This document shows positions 62,888-64,000 of a stretch of 64,000 nucleotides of DNA, piece after piece (within the stretch, counting starts at the first letter, position 1; every line of letters starts with the position of its first letter). The translations under genes were made by a program, and so were the position numbers. Origin of the DNA: Spirochaeta lutea (GTDB lineage: Bacteria; Spirochaetota; Spirochaetia; DSM-27196; Salinispiraceae); assembly GCF_000758165.1 (NCBI RefSeq), contig NZ_JNUP01000049.1:62001-126000 (forward strand). Reading direction: 5' to 3'. Below the pieces are notes generated by a model. It was not told the origin of the DNA, ran no database searches, and worked only from the letters and a program-made list of their open reading frames with translations.

Positions 62888-64000
62888 ATGATCGAAACGA
62901 AACCATTTTGCACCATGGACACCTGGGAGATCCATGGACGAGGACTTTCCCTCACCGCCGGACCAACCTGGGACATCTACAGCCTACTTATTCAAGAAGG
63001 CCATATACCTCACCCCTACCAGGACACCCAGGAAGAAGATGTGCAGTGGGTTGCCCGGCAGAACTGGCAGGCCCGGTCGGTATTTTCCCTGAGAGCCGAA
63101 GATCTACCCCGGCCGGAGGAACGCTGGTTCCTGGAATTTCCCGAGATCGACACCATCACCGCCATCCGGCTTAACGGACAGCATCTGGGGGTCACGGATA
63201 ACCAGTTTCACCCCCATGAATTCAGGGTGGACGAAATCCTCCAGGAGGGGAACAATACCCTGGAGATCGATTTCTCCAGTCCCGAACAGGCTGCCTTTGA
63301 CCTGCAAACCCAGGGGCCCTATGCCTTTCCCCACGCAGTATTTCCCCTTCAGTCCCCCCATCGGAATATGATTCGTAAAACCCAGTGTCATTCCGGCTGG
63401 GATTGGGGGCCCTGCCTGATGACCTCGGGCATCTACCAGGCTGTGCGCCTGATCCGCGCCCAATCCTCCCGGGTTACCGACATCTCCGCCGAGGTCATCC
63501 CCCCGGCAGAGGCTGGTGAAGAATGGCAGATCAGAATTGACGCAGCTTGGCAGTCCTGGCAGGCCTCCGATTCAGCCGTGGAGGTACAGGTGCTGCTCTA
63601 CGGACCTGAATCCCCAACACCAGAGGTATCTCGTGCCTGGACCCTTGGGATTCCCGGCACCCAAGCTGCCTCCCGGGGCGGGGCTTCAACACATATTACC
63701 GTGAAGGATCCGGAGTTGTGGTGGCCGAACGGTATGGGAGAACAGAATTTATACACCCTGGAACTCCGGTGGCCCCAGGGATACCGGAATCTCCGTTTGG
63801 GATTCCGAACCCTCGAGGTAGTCCGGCAGAAGGATGAGTTCGGTACTAGCTTCTATTTTCAGGTGAATGGCCAGGCATTTTTTGCCAAGGGTTCCAACTG
63901 GATACCTGCCGACGCCCTGCCAAGTTTCGAGGATCCCCGGCGTGTTCAGAATCTTTTAACCTCTGCCCGGGACAGCCATCAGAATATGATCCGGGTTTGG
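62888..64000 (+). CDS. GH2 beta-mannosidase, 3'-truncated by the window edge
   Basis: The first 371 codons; no stop occurs before the window ends. AAAGGAAGT precedes the ATG. The visible part spans the N-terminal jelly-roll domain and the immunoglobulin-like domain. Family marks are QWVARQNWQARSVF, RKTQCHSGWDWGPCLMTSGIY, DPELWWPNGMGEQNLYTL and the loop AKGSNWIPADALPSF, all characteristic of GH2 beta-mannosidases rather than beta-galactosidases. The catalytic glutamates lie downstream of the window. No signal peptide, so it should act on imported manno-oligosaccharides in the cytosol. Its leader carries a strong dyad and a repeat element. Confidence 0.92.
   Translation, partial: MIETKPFCTMDTWEIHGRGLSLTAGPTWDIYSLLIQEGHIPHPYQDTQEEDVQWVARQNWQARSVFSLRAEDLPRPEERWFLEFPEIDTITAIRLNGQHLGVTDNQFHPHEFRVDEILQEGNNTLEIDFSSPEQAAFDLQTQGPYAFPHAVFPLQSPHRNMIRKTQCHSGWDWGPCLMTSGIYQAVRLIRAQSSRVTDISAEVIPPAEAGEEWQIRIDAAWQSWQASDSAVEVQVLLYGPESPTPEVSRAWTLGIPGTQAASRGGASTHITVKDPELWWPNGMGEQNLYTLELRWPQGYRNLRLGFRTLEVVRQKDEFGTSFYFQVNGQAFFAKGSNWIPADALPSFEDPRRVQNLLTSARDSHQNMIRVW

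Overview
The window looks like chromosomal DNA from a GC-rich, fermentative, motile, free-living bacterium with some redox flexibility. The mix fits a free-living Spirochaetota (Spirochaeta/Salinispira-like): NAD-linked multimeric [FeFe] hydrogenase, pyruvate formate-lyase, anaerobic-type glutamate dehydrogenase, sugar ABC uptake with LacI control, a MASE3 hybrid kinase and a chemoreceptor. The assignment rests on gene content only. No rRNA or tRNA gene and no CRISPR array was seen.

Layout. 1-2.1 kb: the end of an alpha/beta hydrolase and an S1-domain protein. 2.5-8 kb: a three-gene electron-bifurcating-type hydrogenase operon whose NuoF-like subunit is fused to a GltD/NfnB-like NADPH domain. 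8-11.3 kb: a SWIM-SNF2 helicase. 11.8-15 kb: pyruvate formate-lyase and its activase. 15.2-22.5 kb (minus strand): a LacI-controlled sugar operon (regulator, binding protein, two enlarged permeases, debranching-type glycosidase) with a readable promoter and three matching operators. 22.6-30.5 kb: a PEP-synthase-like protein with a degenerate KaiC-like front end, glutamate dehydrogenase and a large hybrid histidine kinase.

30.7-44.6 kb holds the most unusual locus. It is a lipid or polyketide-like gene cluster built only from discrete enzymes: a GNAT-like acyltransferase, malonyl transferase, two ketosynthases, ketoreductase, HMG-CoA-synthase-like enzyme, two crotonase-fold enzymes, an enoyl-reductase-like SDR, ACP, alpha-oxoamine synthase, FabZ-like dehydratase, Sfp-type PPTase and an extended SDR. 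The HCS/ECH1/ECH2/ACP set is the beta-branching cassette known from trans-AT polyketide pathways, but no modular synthase is present. The alpha-oxoamine synthase, extended SDR and GNAT-like protein instead recall bacterial sphingolipid/ceramide synthesis. My inference is a dedicated pathway for a beta-branched, sphingoid-like amino lipid or amino ketone.

44.7-64 kb: periplasmic MsrB; a 1343-residue ResB-CcsA cytochrome c synthase fused to a flavin reductase and a [2Fe-2S] ferredoxin domain (a second striking architecture); a lone acetolactate synthase regulatory subunit; a purine permease; a GGDEF-EAL protein; a chemoreceptor; a Dus enzyme; DAHP synthase; a TPR protein; a MurG-like glycosyltransferase; exonuclease I; and the first 371 codons of a GH2 beta-mannosidase.

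An interspersed element of about 100 bp, with ends resembling TAGTGCGCAAAAGGYTGTAC, recurs at gene borders (680, 15.2 kb, 21.3 kb, 49.5 kb, 58.1 kb, 59.2 kb and 62.8 kb). Several intrinsic terminators and pre-RBS hairpins mark operon limits.
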